Shown here one piece after another: positions 1-8,756 of a stretch of 64,000 bases of DNA (within the stretch, counting starts at the first letter, position 1; each line of letters starts with the position of its first letter). The notes beneath the pieces are model-generated. The model did no database searches and was not told the origin of the DNA. It worked only from the letters and a program-made list of their open reading frames with translations. The DNA lies in contig NZ_CP024985.1 in assembly GCF_002803845.1 (NCBI RefSeq), positions 868,001 to 932,000 on the forward strand, in the 5' to 3' direction. Position numbers and translations under genes: made by a program. Source of the stretch: Streptomyces lavendulae subsp. lavendulae. GTDB lineage: Bacteria; Actinomycetota; Actinomycetes; Streptomycetales; Streptomycetaceae.

Positions 1-1405
1 TCTCGAAGCCGCCGTTGACGAGGGCCCCGCTGCCGCCGCCCGGCCCGGACACGGTGAGCGTGAACGCGGCCGTACGGGTGAACGCGGTCCCGGCGCCGGT
101 CACGGTGAGCGCGTAGGTCCCGGGCGGTGCCGACGCCGAGGCTGCGACCGTGAGCCGGGCCGTGCCGCCCGCGGTGACGGAGCCGGGGTCGACCGTGGCC
201 GTCACGCCGGGCGGGGCGCCGGCGACCGTCAGCGCGACGGCCTGCGCGGTGCCCGCGGTGACCCGGGTGGCGACGGTGGCGGTGGTGCTGCCGCCGGGGG
301 CGACCGAGGCGGAGCCGGGGGTGACGGAAACCGAGAAGTCGTCGGCGACCGGCCCGGCGTCCCGGGTGAAGGGCGCGAAGGTGTGGGTGAAGTACCAGGG
401 GTCCTGGGCGATGCCGGAGCAGGTGTCGGACCCCCCGGTGCCGGGGCAGCCGCCGTTGTCGCGCTGGAGCGCCCAGAAGGAGAGGGTGTTGATGCCCTTG
501 GCGACGGCCCAGTCGTAGACGGCGGTGGCGTCGGCGGTGCTGAAGGTCTCGGCGGGCCCGTAGTCGTCGATTCCGGGCATCTCGGTGACACCGACCATGC
601 CCCACAGTTCGGTCGGCGTCTTGGCCGGGTAGAGCGTGGCGAGCTGCCCGTAGAGGCCGGTGGCGGCGCTGCGGGTGTCCGCCGCCATGTCGTGGGCGGC
701 GCCGTCGTAGTAGTCGAAGGTCATCAGGTTGACGACGTCGACCCGGGCACCGGCCGTCTTCGCGCTCTTGAGGACCGCCAGCCCGCTGCTCGCGAGTCCG
801 CTCGTGGTGGTCGGGAGGGTGTAGGAGACCTGGAGGGGGCGGCCGTTGGCGGCGGCCCAGTCCTGCACCTTCTTGATGGCCTGGTTGCGGCGGTCGATCC
901 CGGCCTTGTTGGTCAGGGAGTTGTCCTCGATGTCCATGTCCAGGCGGGTGACGTCGTAGGTGGTGATCACCTTCTGGTAGGCGGCGGCGATCGAGTCGAC
1001 GCTGGTGCAGCTGTCCGCGATCTCGGTGCCGCCGTTGTCGGCCGCGTAGCCGCCGAAGGAGGGGATGACGTCACCGCCGCGCGAGCGCAGGGTCGTGAAG
1101 TCGGCGCCGAAGACGGAGGAGGCGATGGGCTGGGCCGTCGAGCCGTTCCAGTACGGGGTGCAGGAGCCCTTGGCCTCGGTCTGGACGAAGGCCATGGTCA
1201 GGTACTTGGCGCCGGACTTCTGCGCGAGGTCGACCGGGCTGTCGGAGGAGTAGGCCTCGAAGTAGGGCGCGAAGACGTGCGCGGGCAGTGGGGTCGGCGC
1301 GGCCTGCGCGGGACCCGCGCCCACCGCGACGAGTAGTCCGGCACATGCGGCGAGGGTGGCGAACGCCGCCGTCAACGGGCGGACGGAACGCGAAGGGTGT
1401 CTCAA
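1..1405 (-). CDS. Secreted GH18 chitinase, C-terminus cut by window edge
   Basis: Exported glycoside hydrolase family 18 enzyme expected to cleave chitin. The visible 468 residues start at TTG (position 1405) behind a GGGAGC ribosome site. A signal peptide (residues 1-35) ends near AQAAP. The GH18 barrel follows, with the catalytic motif LDMDIED around residues 155-161, Glu160 being the acid/base and Asp158 the assisting residue. A Thr-Asp-Ala-Gly linker leads to an Ig/FN3-like beta domain from about residue 375. The reading frame runs off the left edge at GALVNGGFE, which resembles the beginning of a carbohydrate-binding module. A long palindrome lies 38 bp upstream. The family call is firm; the exact chitinase subclass is inferred. 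Confidence 0.9.
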   Translation of the reverse strand, partial: MRHPSRSVRPLTAAFATLAACAGLLVAVGAGPAQAAPTPLPAHVFAPYFEAYSSDSPVDLAQKSGAKYLTMAFVQTEAKGSCTPYWNGSTAQPIASSVFGADFTTLRSRGGDVIPSFGGYAADNGGTEIADSCTSVDSIAAAYQKVITTYDVTRLDMDIEDNSLTNKAGIDRRNQAIKKVQDWAAANGRPLQVSYTLPTTTSGLASSGLAVLKSAKTAGARVDVVNLMTFDYYDGAAHDMAADTRSAATGLYGQLATLYPAKTPTELWGMVGVTEMPGIDDYGPAETFSTADATAVYDWAVAKGINTLSFWALQRDNGGCPGTGGSDTCSGIAQDPWYFTHTFAPFTRDAGPVADDFSVSVTPGSASVAPGGSTTATVATRVTAGTAQAVALTVAGAPPGVTATVDPGSVTAGGTARLTVAASASAPPGTYALTVTGAGTAFTRTAAFTLTVSGPGGGSGALVNGGFE

Positions 1406-1442
1406 CGTAGCTCCCGGTGGGGCGCGAGCGAACGGACGGACG

Positions 1443-1472
1443 CCCCATGATTGGTCTGGACCAACCATGGGG
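1443..1472. promoter_or_regulatory. 30-bp near-perfect palindrome upstream of chitinase
   Basis: The left arm CCCCATGATTGGTC and right arm GACCAACCATGGGG flank a central TG; 13 of 14 arm positions pair. The core TTGGTCTGGACCAA resembles both the DasR-responsive element (known consensus close to ACTGGTCTAGACCA) and the TGGTC-type repeats described in Streptomyces chitinase promoters. It lies between the TerD gene end and the chitinase start, so it most likely controls the chitinase. The dyad is seen directly; the regulator is inferred. Confidence 0.75.
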
Positions 1473-1526
1473 TCAAGGGTCCGGACACCCCCGGATCCGT
1501 CCGGTCGCCGTGCGGCGCACGGGAGT

Positions 1527-2966
1527 TCAGCGCAGGATGCCCGCCCGCCGGGCCTCCCCCAGCCAGGAGGGGAACTCCGAGAGCAGCCGGTCGTAGAGCT
1601 CGGCGTCCGAGAGCCGGTCGATGTCGTCGACGGCGAAGAAGCCGACGTTGTCCACCCGGCGCCCCGGCATGGTGTCGAAGCGCTCCAGCACCCCGAACCC
1701 GGCCCGGCCCAGACCCACGAACTGCCAGAACACCGGCTCCTCCACGGCCTCGCGCAGTTCCCGCTCGATCTCGGCGTTGCGGTAGACACCGCCGTCGGAG
1801 AAGAACAGCACCAGGGTCGGCGCGGCCGCCGGGTGGTCGCGTACGTAGGCGCGCACCTCGGCGATCACCTTCTGCTCCTCGTTCTGGAAGCCGACCTGCC
1901 GCATGTCGACCTGTCCGGGGAGCAGGCCGCGGGGCGCCTTCCTGCGGCCGAAGAGGCTCATCTGGCCGACGCGCACGTGCAGTCGCAGCCATTCCGGGAG
2001 GTCGCCGACGGCGAGGTCCGGCAGCCGGGCCGGGTTGGTCGCGAAGGTCCAGGCCTGCATCTCGCCGTCGTCGTCAAGCTGCGCCGCGACGGCCGCCATC
2101 CGTTCCACCACCGAGGCGACGGTACCGCGGGAGTAGAGCGCGCTCATCGAACCCGAGGCGTCGAGGACGAGGACCACCCGGGCGGTCACGCCCGCCGCGC
2201 CGTTCTTGCCGAGGCTGACGGCGACCTGCTGCTTGCGCAGGGAGAGACGGCCGCGCATGTCCTCCGGCAGCCGCTCCTCCCCCTTGACCATCCGGACGGC
2301 GGGAGCAGGCGCGGGGACGGGAGCCGGCACGGCGGCGGGAGTCGGCACGGCGACGGGAGCCGGCACGGCGGCGGGAGCGGGCACGGTCGCCGGAGCGGGC
2401 ACGGTCGCGGGGGCGGGGACAGGAGCGGGCACGGTCGCCGCCGGCGCCGGTGCGTCGTCGACGGTGATCCCGAAGTCCGTGGCCAGTCCGGCGAGCCCGC
2501 TCGCGTACCCCTGACCCACCGCCCGGAACTTCCAGACGCCGGCCCGCCGGTAGAGCTCACCGCTCACGAAGGCCGTCTCGGGCCCGGCGGTCATCTCGAA
2601 GCGGACGAGTTCGACCCCGGACCCCGCGTCGAGGAGCAGCAGGTGCAGCCCGGGGACCCGGCCGAAGGTGCCGCCGTCCGCGGAGGCGCAGAGCGCGACC
2701 CGTTCGACGCCCGGCTCCAGGGCCGCCAGGTTCACCTCCAGCGCGTCCGCGCCCGGCCGCTTGCCGAGGTGGCGTACGGCGCCGGAGGCGTGGACCGGCT
2801 GGTTGTAGAACACGAAGTCACCGTCGGAACGGACCCGCCCGCCGCCCGCGAGCAGCAGGGCGGACGCGTCCAGGTCCGGCACGCCGGGCCCCGGCCGCCA
2901 GCCGAGCACCACTCTCACGGAGGCCGCCTCGACCTGGAGGTTGGCGCCTTTGCTCAGTGTCGTCAC
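1527..2966 (-). CDS. TerD-domain / von Willebrand A fusion protein
   Basis: A 479-residue cytosolic protein of the tellurite-resistance/stress TerD group. Residues 1-172 form a TerD domain (opening TLSKGANL, with acidic calcium-binding-type stretches). Residues about 173-223 are a Pro-Ala-Val-Thr linker built of repeated PAP(A/V) units. The rest is a vWA domain with the metal-ion-dependent adhesion motif DASGS at 269-273 and a second conserved FSDGG. The start is GTG at 2966, chosen because the TerD fold begins there; the open frame continues upstream without homology. TerD-vWA fusions of this kind are common in Streptomyces, but their function is not settled. It is likely monocistronic. Confidence 0.85.
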   Translation of the reverse strand: MTTLSKGANLQVEAASVRVVLGWRPGPGVPDLDASALLLAGGGRVRSDGDFVFYNQPVHASGAVRHLGKRPGADALEVNLAALEPGVERVALCASADGGTFGRVPGLHLLLLDAGSGVELVRFEMTAGPETAFVSGELYRRAGVWKFRAVGQGYASGLAGLATDFGITVDDAPAPAATVPAPVPAPATVPAPATVPAPAAVPAPVAVPTPAAVPAPVPAPAPAVRMVKGEERLPEDMRGRLSLRKQQVAVSLGKNGAAGVTARVVLVLDASGSMSALYSRGTVASVVERMAAVAAQLDDDGEMQAWTFATNPARLPDLAVGDLPEWLRLHVRVGQMSLFGRRKAPRGLLPGQVDMRQVGFQNEEQKVIAEVRAYVRDHPAAAPTLVLFFSDGGVYRNAEIERELREAVEEPVFWQFVGLGRAGFGVLERFDTMPGRRVDNVGFFAVDDIDRLSDAELYDRLLSEFPSWLGEARRAGILR

Positions 2967-3196
2967 GACGCACAGTCTGCCCGCTGGGCCGCCGCTCCCG
3001 GTAGGAGTACGGGACAACGGCGCCGGTCGTTCAGGAGGCCCGGCGGGTGCGGTGCGGGAGGGACGAGGCTGCGGGGCGCCGGCGATGCGCAGTTCCGCCG
3101 GGCCCCACCGGCCGGTGCGCGACAGGAGTGGAAGCGGGAACGGGGCCGGGGCCCGCACCGTCGGTGCGGACCCCGGCTCTCGGCTGCGCGTCGGCG

Positions 3197-3400
3197 TCAG
3201 GCGGGCACGATGTTCTCGGCCTGCGGGCCCTTCTGACCCTGGGTGACGTCGAAGTTCACCTTCTGGCCCTCCTGGAGCTCACGGAAGCCCTGGGTGGCGA
3301 TGTTCGAGTAGTGGGCGAACACGTCGGCGCCGCCGCCGTCCTGCTCGATGAAGCCGAAACCCTTTTCCGCGTTGAACCACTTCACGGTGCCGGATGCCAT
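3197..3400 (-). CDS. Cold-shock-domain protein
   Basis: A 67-residue single CSD protein that binds single-stranded RNA/DNA. It has the RNP1-like GFGFIEQ (residues 15-21) and RNP2-like DVFAHYS motifs, and starts [14 protein letters not shown], which is diagnostic for bacterial CspA-type proteins. Full length for the family. A 5' region of more than 200 bp without another gene precedes it, which fits the long leaders known for csp genes. The ATG at 3400 has an AAGGAGA ribosome site just upstream. Confidence 0.95.
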   Translation of the reverse strand: MASGTVKWFNAEKGFGFIEQDGGGADVFAHYSNIATQGFRELQEGQKVNFDVTQGQKGPQAENIVPA

Positions 3401-3621
3401 ATGGATTCTCCTTCGGGGCTGTACCCGGGGCCGCACTGTGCGACACCGGCGTCGCCGTGTTGATTGACCCTGTCCGAAAGCATCCGGAAATTAAGAAGTG
3501 CACCGGTCGGAAAATCCGACGGGGGTGCTTGAAATCTTTGGGAACCACACCTGCAACTGAACGGCACAGTAGCACAGAGAAACGGTTCGACCTCGAAGAG
3601 TTACTGCATGCGGGGTGCCGG

Positions 3622-4284
3622 TCAGCCCCGAAATTCCTCCGTCCGGACGGGCGAGGCCTCGGCCAGGGCGCGGGTGACCGCCTCCACTCCCGCCCGCAGC
3701 CCGTAGACGGGGGTGTCGGGCTGCTGGCGCCAGGAGTCGTCGATGCCGCCCGCGTCGACGGTGTCGAAGCCGAGCTCGTCGACGAGGGCGCGAACGGTCT
3801 TCTTGGCGGACTCGTCGTCGCCCGCCACCGGGATGGCCATGCGGTCCGGGTCGCCGGCCGGACGCGGCCGGTCCAGGATGTCGGCGGCGTAGGTGCCGTT
3901 GAAGGCCTTGATCACCGGGTGGCCGAGGTGGCGTTCGGTCCAGCGGCTCTCGGTCAGGCCCTCGTCCTCGATGGCGGCGATGCGGCCGTCGCGCTGGCGC
4001 GGGTAGTAGTTGCCGGTGTCGATGACGGCGAAGCCCTCGACGGCCCCGTCGAAGAGCCCGGAGGGCAGGTCGGGGACGTTCTTGAGGGGAACGGTGACCA
4101 CGACGACCTCCGCGCCCCGGGCCGCCTCCGCGACGGTGACGGCGGTGGCCCCGGTCTCCTCCACGAGGTCGGTCAGGGTCTGCGGGCCGCGGGAGTTCGC
4201 GACGGAGACCTGGTGTCCGAGGGCGGTGAGCCGGCGGGTGAGGTTGCCGCCGATGTTCCCGGCGCCGATGATGCCGATCTTCAT
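3622..4284 (-). CDS. NAD(P)-binding oxidoreductase, F420-dependent NADP reductase family
   Basis: A 220-residue Rossmann-fold protein starting MKIGIIGAGNIGG, a GxGxxG dinucleotide-binding motif at residues 7-12. It matches the NADP oxidoreductase/coenzyme F420-dependent family and has the family's usual length, with VPLKNVPDL after the first half and IKAFNGTY in the second half. The substrate cannot be read from sequence; in actinobacteria relatives range from true Fno enzymes to uncharacterised dehydrogenases. It is monocistronic and divergent from the secreted-protein gene at 4507. A dyad GGATT/AATCC at 4367-4381 sits in the shared upstream region. Confidence 0.8.
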   Translation of the reverse strand: MKIGIIGAGNIGGNLTRRLTALGHQVSVANSRGPQTLTDLVEETGATAVTVAEAARGAEVVVVTVPLKNVPDLPSGLFDGAVEGFAVIDTGNYYPRQRDGRIAAIEDEGLTESRWTERHLGHPVIKAFNGTYAADILDRPRPAGDPDRMAIPVAGDDESAKKTVRALVDELGFDTVDAGGIDDSWRQQPDTPVYGLRAGVEAVTRALAEASPVRTEEFRG

Positions 4285-4506
4285 GAGCTCTCCAGTGCGT
4301 ACGGAGTCGGATATCGCGTCTGTCCGAACCCCCGGCAGCCCGTCGGCATTCCTCCGGACGGCGGCCGGATTTCCGGAATCCTCCGTACGAGCTAATTCCG
4401 GCCATTTCCCGGACGCCGAGAACCGCTTGACGGTGCCTCACGTCATGGAGGGCAGTCGCCGGGGACCGTACCGGCACGCATTCAGAACGGGGAAGGGTAC
4501 CCACCT

Positions 4507-4968
4507 GTGTTCACGTTCCCGAGCAAGCGCGCCACGTCCGTCGCCCTGGCGGCCACCGCCGGCGCCGCGGCGCTCTCCTTCGCCCTCGTCACCGGCACGT
4601 CCGCCACCGCCGCCCCGCCGCAGTCCGTGTCCGGCAGCCCGGAGGGCGCCTTCAGCCGGATCGCCGACTTCTACGGCTCCTACGTCGACGCCGTCTACGA
4701 CGGCGACGGCAGCACCGCCGACCGGCTGCGCTCCTTCTACCTCTCCCCGCCGCTCCGGCAGGAGCTGGCGCGGTGGGAGGAGGCCAACCACGCGAACGGC
4801 GTGCTGCGCGCCCAGAACGTGCCCCTGCAGTGGAAGGTGACGTCCACCGGCAGCGGGACGGGCAAGACCAACGCCACGGTCACCCTGACCTGGGGAGGCG
4901 GCGACACCACCCAGGTCCACGTGCAGGCCGACCTGAAGACGAAGAAGATCACCTCCATTACCGGCTGA
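4507..4968 (+). CDS. Small secreted protein of unknown function
   Basis: A 153-residue protein with a clear Sec signal peptide (residues 1-35, ending TSATAAP). The mature part of about 115 residues contains one compact alpha/beta-looking region: FSRIADFYGSYVDAVYDG, then WKVTSTGSGTGKTNATVTLTW and a C-terminal VQADLKTKKITSITG strand pair. It resembles NTF2-like or small immunity-type folds, but I do not recognise a named family. The GTG start at 4507 follows a purine-rich GGGGAAGGG. It is followed by a strong bidirectional terminator. Confidence 0.7.
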   Translation: MFTFPSKRATSVALAATAGAAALSFALVTGTSATAAPPQSVSGSPEGAFSRIADFYGSYVDAVYDGDGSTADRLRSFYLSPPLRQELARWEEANHANGVLRAQNVPLQWKVTSTGSGTGKTNATVTLTWGGGDTTQVHVQADLKTKKITSITG

Positions 4969-5003
4969 TCCGGGTGCCCGGGGACACCCGGGGCCCGGAC
5001 ACA

Positions 5004-5037
5004 CGGGTGGGGCCCGCCTTCCGGCGGGCCCCACCCG
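5004..5037. terminator. Bidirectional hairpin terminator
   Basis: A perfect 15-bp stem (arm CGGGTGGGGCCCGCC) with a TTCC loop, between the convergent ends of the small secreted protein gene and the ferredoxin reductase gene. No T-tract follows, as is common for terminators in this GC-rich group. Confidence 0.8.
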
Positions 5038-5042
5038 ATCGT

Positions 5043-6404
5043 TCACGCGCCGCTGGCGTCGAGCATCTCCTCGCGCTCCACGATCTTCACGCGCTCGCGG
5101 CCCTGCGGCTCGCCCAGCGCCTTCTCGGCGGCGTCCAGCTTGTACCAGCCCTCCCAGGTGGTGAAACGGACCTGCCGCTCGGCGAGGAAGGCCTCGACCG
5201 CCTCCGGCTCGGGGGTGGCCGGCGTGAGCAGGCGGCCCCCGGCGTGGTCGGCGAGCAGGTTGGCGACGGTCTCGTTCGCGTCGCCCTTGGTGTGGCCGAT
5301 CAGGCCGATCGGGCCGCGCCGGATCCACCCGGTCACGTACGTCGAGGCCAGGTGCTCGCCGTTCTCGATGACGCGGCCGCCCTCGTCGGGAACCGTGCCG
5401 GACTCCACGTCCCAGGGGAGCTTGGGCAGTTCGTCGGAGAGGTAGCCCACGGCCCGGTAGACGGACTGGACGTCCCAGGTGGTGAACTCGCCGGTGCCCT
5501 TGACGTTGCCCGTGCCGTCGAGCTCGGTGCGCTCGGTGCGCAGGCCGACGACCTTGCCGTCCTCGCCGAGGATCTCGGCCGGGGACTCGAAGAAGTGCAG
5601 GAACAGCTTGTGGGGGCGGTCGCCGGTGTCGCGGATCGCCCAGTTCTCCAGGGTCTTGGCGACCATGTCCGCCTGCTTGTTGGAGCGGCGGGTGGTGATC
5701 GAGCCCTCGTCGTAGTCGATGTCCTCGGGGTTGACGATGACCTCGATGTTGGGCGAGTGGTCGAGCTCGCGCAGCTCCATCGGGCTGAACTTGGCCTGCG
5801 CCGGGCCGCGGCGGCCGAAGACGTGGACCTCCAGGGCCTTGTTGGCCTTCAGACCGTCGTAGACGTTCGCCGGGATCTCGGTCGGCAGCAGCTCGTCGGC
5901 CGTCTTGGCGAGGATGCGGGCCACGTCGAGGGCGACGTTGCCGACACCGAGCACGGCCACCTTCTCCGCTTCCAGCGGCCAGGTGCGCGGCACGTCGGGG
6001 TGGCCGTCGTACCAGGAGACGAAGTCGGCGGCGCCGTAGGAGCCGTCGAGCTCGACGCCCGGGATGCTCAGGGCGCGGTCCGCGGTGGCGCCCGTGGAGA
6101 AGATCACGGCGTCGTAGAACGCGTGCAGCTCGTCGAGGGAGATGTCGTTCGGGTAGTCGACGTTCCCGAACAGGCGAACCTGGGGCTTGTCGAGCACCTG
6201 GTGCAGGGCGGTGATGATGCCCTTGATGCGGGGGTGGTCGGGGGCGACCCCGTACCGGATCAGACCGAACGGGGCGGGCATCCGCTCGAAGATGTCGATG
6301 GACACACCGGGAGCGACGGCCGCCTCGGACTTCAGCAGCGCGTCGGCCGCGTAGATACCGGCGGGGCCGGCACCGACGATTGCTACCCGCAGAGGGCGAG
6401 GCAT
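5043..6404 (-). CDS. fprA: Ferredoxin-NADP reductase, adrenodoxin-reductase type (FprA)
   Basis: A 453-residue flavoprotein that moves electrons between NADPH and ferredoxin, feeding cytochromes P450 or iron-sulfur enzymes. It has an FAD-binding GAGPAGIYAA at residues 11-20, an NADPH-binding GVGNVALDVARIL near 150, and the family's C-terminal TGWIRRGPIG and GHTKGDANET segments. Length matches mycobacterial FprA (about 456). The ATG start at 6404 is preceded by AAGGGAACC. No P450 or ferredoxin gene lies next to it, so the partner is elsewhere. A 7-bp dyad lies about 85 bp upstream. Confidence 0.93.
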   Translation of the reverse strand: MPRPLRVAIVGAGPAGIYAADALLKSEAAVAPGVSIDIFERMPAPFGLIRYGVAPDHPRIKGIITALHQVLDKPQVRLFGNVDYPNDISLDELHAFYDAVIFSTGATADRALSIPGVELDGSYGAADFVSWYDGHPDVPRTWPLEAEKVAVLGVGNVALDVARILAKTADELLPTEIPANVYDGLKANKALEVHVFGRRGPAQAKFSPMELRELDHSPNIEVIVNPEDIDYDEGSITTRRSNKQADMVAKTLENWAIRDTGDRPHKLFLHFFESPAEILGEDGKVVGLRTERTELDGTGNVKGTGEFTTWDVQSVYRAVGYLSDELPKLPWDVESGTVPDEGGRVIENGEHLASTYVTGWIRRGPIGLIGHTKGDANETVANLLADHAGGRLLTPATPEPEAVEAFLAERQVRFTTWEGWYKLDAAEKALGEPQGRERVKIVEREEMLDASGA

Positions 6405-6486
6405 GACTTGGGTTCCCTTCGACCGACAATCTGACTGATCAAGAGAACCCTAAACTAAGGCGACCCTTACCCGGCACCCGCCCCCC

Positions 6487-6504
6487 GGTTATGACCCCAT
6501 AACC
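6487..6504. promoter_or_regulatory. Dyad GGTTATG/CATAACC upstream of fprA
   Basis: A perfect 7-bp inverted repeat with a 4-base spacer in an unusually AT-rich gap (6405-6543) between the MerR-type gene and fprA. It may be an operator for fprA or a site near the end of the MerR transcript. The dyad is seen directly; its role is inferred. Confidence 0.5.
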
Positions 6505-6543
6505 CAGACTTATGACTTACCAAAGCCTGACTTTTGGCTGACG

Positions 6544-7242
6544 CTACGGGAAGCGCCGGTAGCTGTCGAGGGCGGCCGCGCCCGCCAGCATCGCCAGGCC
6601 CCGCGCCGTCAGCCGGTCGCGCCACTCCCGCAGCGTCGCGCCCAGCGGCCCGGCCCCGCCCGCCGCCCGGACCCGCTCCAGCACCCGCGCGATCCGCTCC
6701 AGGCCGTACCCGCCCCGCCGCAGCTGGTGGGCCAGCAGAACGTCGCGCACGTCGGCGGGGGTGTAGACGCGGTAGCCGGTGCGCGGATCCCGCCGGGGCA
6801 CGACCAGCCCGGCCCGCTCCCACGTGCGCAGCGTCGCCGGGCGGATGCCGAGCCGGTGCGCCAGCGGCCCGATGAACGTCACGCCCTCCACCGGCTCGGG
6901 CGGCCGTTCTCCCCCGGGCGTCAGGCCGCGCAGGGCCTCCTCCACCTCTTCCAGCGTGCGCCGGTCGTCGGCCAGTTGCGCGTGGCTCCCGTCGATCAGC
7001 CGCAGGGCCTCCTCGACCTCGCCCCCGTTCACGGCCCGCATGATCGCGCCCGCGGTCGCGTGACCGTGGGCGGGGGCCAGCGCCAGGAAGGCCCGCAGGG
7101 CCGCCGCGTGGCGCGGGGCGTAGAGCCGGTACCCGCTCGGCGAGCGCCCGGCCGGCGGCAGGATCCCCGCCTCCTCGTAGTTGCGCACCGCCTGCGTGGA
7201 CAGGCCGTGCTCGCGCGCCAGATCGATGGGACGCAATCGCAT
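6544..7242 (-). CDS. TioE-type transcriptional regulator with two MerR DNA-binding domains
   Basis: A 232-residue regulator carrying two successive MerR winged helices rather than one. The first is at about residues 1-70 (LAREHGLSTQAVRNYEEAGIL, then GYRLY), and the second at about 120-190 (LAHRLGIRPATLRTWERAGLV, then GYRVYTPADV). A short helical linker separates them, and there is no cysteine-rich metal site. This arrangement matches the TioE family known beside resistance genes. It is divergent from an erythromycin-esterase-like gene 89 bp away, and a dyad in that gap is a plausible operator. The ligand is unknown. Confidence 0.88.
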   Translation of the reverse strand: MRLRPIDLAREHGLSTQAVRNYEEAGILPPAGRSPSGYRLYAPRHAAALRAFLALAPAHGHATAGAIMRAVNGGEVEEALRLIDGSHAQLADDRRTLEEVEEALRGLTPGGERPPEPVEGVTFIGPLAHRLGIRPATLRTWERAGLVVPRRDPRTGYRVYTPADVRDVLLAHQLRRGGYGLERIARVLERVRAAGGAGPLGATLREWRDRLTARGLAMLAGAAALDSYRRFP

Positions 7243-7273
7243 TTTGAGGGTTGGTCCTCCCTGCTCCGGCTGT

Positions 7274-7285
7274 TTTCCGTGGAAA
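7274..7285. promoter_or_regulatory. Dyad TTTCC-GT-GGAAA between MerR-type regulator and esterase gene
   Basis: A 12-bp inverted repeat lying in the only 89 bp separating the divergent regulator (start 7242) and esterase (start 7332). MerR proteins usually bind dyads between -35 and -10 elements. The position fits, but the promoter elements themselves are not clear. Confidence 0.5.
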
Positions 7286-7331
7286 GTGCGGCCAAAGTTT
7301 ACACCGGGGCTTCAGCGATACGGTTGAGGTC

Positions 7332-8519
7332 ATGACGGCAACGATCCGGGACGCCGCCCGTCCCTTCAGCGGCGGCGCCCTCACCGCCCTCCTGTCCCCC
7401 GCCCCCCGCCTGCTCGCCCTCGGCGAACCCACCCACGGCGTGGAGGCCTTCCCCGAACTGCGCAACGAGCTCTTCCGCCACCTCGTGGAACACGAGGGCT
7501 ACCGCTCGATCGCCATCGAGAGCGACTGTCTGGCCGCCCTGGTCGCCGACGCGTACGTCGGCGACGGCACCGGGACCCTCGACGGGGCGATGGACCTCGG
7601 CTTCAGCCACGGCTTCGGCGCCTCACCCGCCAACCGCGAACTCCTGCGCTGGATGCGCGCGTACAACGAGAGGCGTCCCGCCCCCGAACGGCTGCGCTTC
7701 TACGGCTGCGACGCGCCCCTGGAGATGACCGGCGCCGCCTCCCCCCGCGAGGCCCTGACCCGGGTCCACGAGTACCTCACCGCCGCCCGGCTCGACCTGC
7801 CCTGGAGCCCCGCGGACCTCGACGCCCTGCTCGGCCCCGACGAGCGCTGGACCGACCCGTGCACCCTGATGGATCCCGCCCGGTCCGTCGGCCGGACCCC
7901 CGAGGCCGGGCGGCTGCGCCTGATCGCCGACGACCTGGGCGTGCTCCTCGACGCGCACGCCCCCGACCTGACGGAGGCCACCTCCCCCGACGCGTTCTGG
8001 CGCGCGTCCCTGCACGCCAGGACCGCCACCGGACTGCTGCGCTACCACGCCGCCCTGGCCGACGCGGCGCCCGGCCGGCTGGGCGCGCTCGTGTCCCTGC
8101 GCGACGTGCTGATGGCCGACCACCTCGACGCCGTCGCGCGCCGCGAGGCCCGCCGCGGCCCCACCCTGGTCTTCGCCCACAACGGGCACCTCCAGCGCGA
8201 CCCGAGCCACATGGAGTTCGCCGGCCGGCGGCTGCGCTGGTGGAGCGCGGGCGCCCTGGTCTCGGCCCGCCTCGGCGACCGGTACGCCTTCGCCGCCGCC
8301 GCCTTCGGCAGCCGCGGCGCCGACGTGCCCGGCCCCGACACCCTCGAAGGGCTCCTGTCGGCCCTCCCGCACGACCGCTGCGTCGTCGATCCCGGCCGGC
8401 TCGCCGCGGCCCTGGACCGGACGCCGCCGCCCCGCGTCCCCGCCGACCACACCTATGCCGCCTTCGACCCGGCCGCCACCGGCCGGACCGACGCCCTGGT
8501 CTTCGTCAGGGAGGTCTGA
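7332..8519 (+). CDS. Erythromycin esterase family protein
   Basis: A 395-residue member of the Ere/succinoglycan-biosynthesis hydrolase superfamily. Seen: LALGEPTHGVEAF (His35, the proposed catalytic base region), AIESD at 61-65, and VFAHNGHLQRD, all conserved in Ere enzymes. Characterised members open macrolide lactones; many environmental relatives have no proven drug activity, so resistance is an inference. The start ATG 7332 is preceded by GGTTGAGGT, and the upstream in-frame codons show no homology. The gene is divergent from the double-MerR regulator, suggesting inducible expression. Confidence 0.88.
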   Translation: MTATIRDAARPFSGGALTALLSPAPRLLALGEPTHGVEAFPELRNELFRHLVEHEGYRSIAIESDCLAALVADAYVGDGTGTLDGAMDLGFSHGFGASPANRELLRWMRAYNERRPAPERLRFYGCDAPLEMTGAASPREALTRVHEYLTAARLDLPWSPADLDALLGPDERWTDPCTLMDPARSVGRTPEAGRLRLIADDLGVLLDAHAPDLTEATSPDAFWRASLHARTATGLLRYHAALADAAPGRLGALVSLRDVLMADHLDAVARREARRGPTLVFAHNGHLQRDPSHMEFAGRRLRWWSAGALVSARLGDRYAFAAAAFGSRGADVPGPDTLEGLLSALPHDRCVVDPGRLAAALDRTPPPRVPADHTYAAFDPAATGRTDALVFVREV

Positions 8520-8756
8520 GGGCCGTCACAGGACCGCGATGCCCAGCGGGCGGCTGCCCGCCGGGAGCCGGCGCGCCTCACCCGTGGCCGCCCGCTCCCC
8601 GGCCCCGGTCCCGGTCCCGGTCCCATGGTGGTGGCCGCTCCCCGGCCGGACCGTCGGCCCGGTGGCGGGTGGCTCCGGGCGGTCCGGTGGACCCGGGGGT
8701 CGTCCGATCGGCCGATGCGGAGGGTCGGGTCCCGTGCCCGGTCGAGGCCGTACCCG
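8520..8756. other. Intergenic region with short CCGGTC repeats
   Basis: A 237-bp gap between the convergent esterase and GNAT genes. It holds a run of three CCGGTC-type units near 8605-8625, but no convincing coding frame, RNA gene or strong hairpin. Confidence 0.5.

Noticed and set aside
8600..8630. CRISPR-like short repeats
   Set aside because: Only three contiguous CCGGTC units without spacers; no array or cas gene anywhere in the window.
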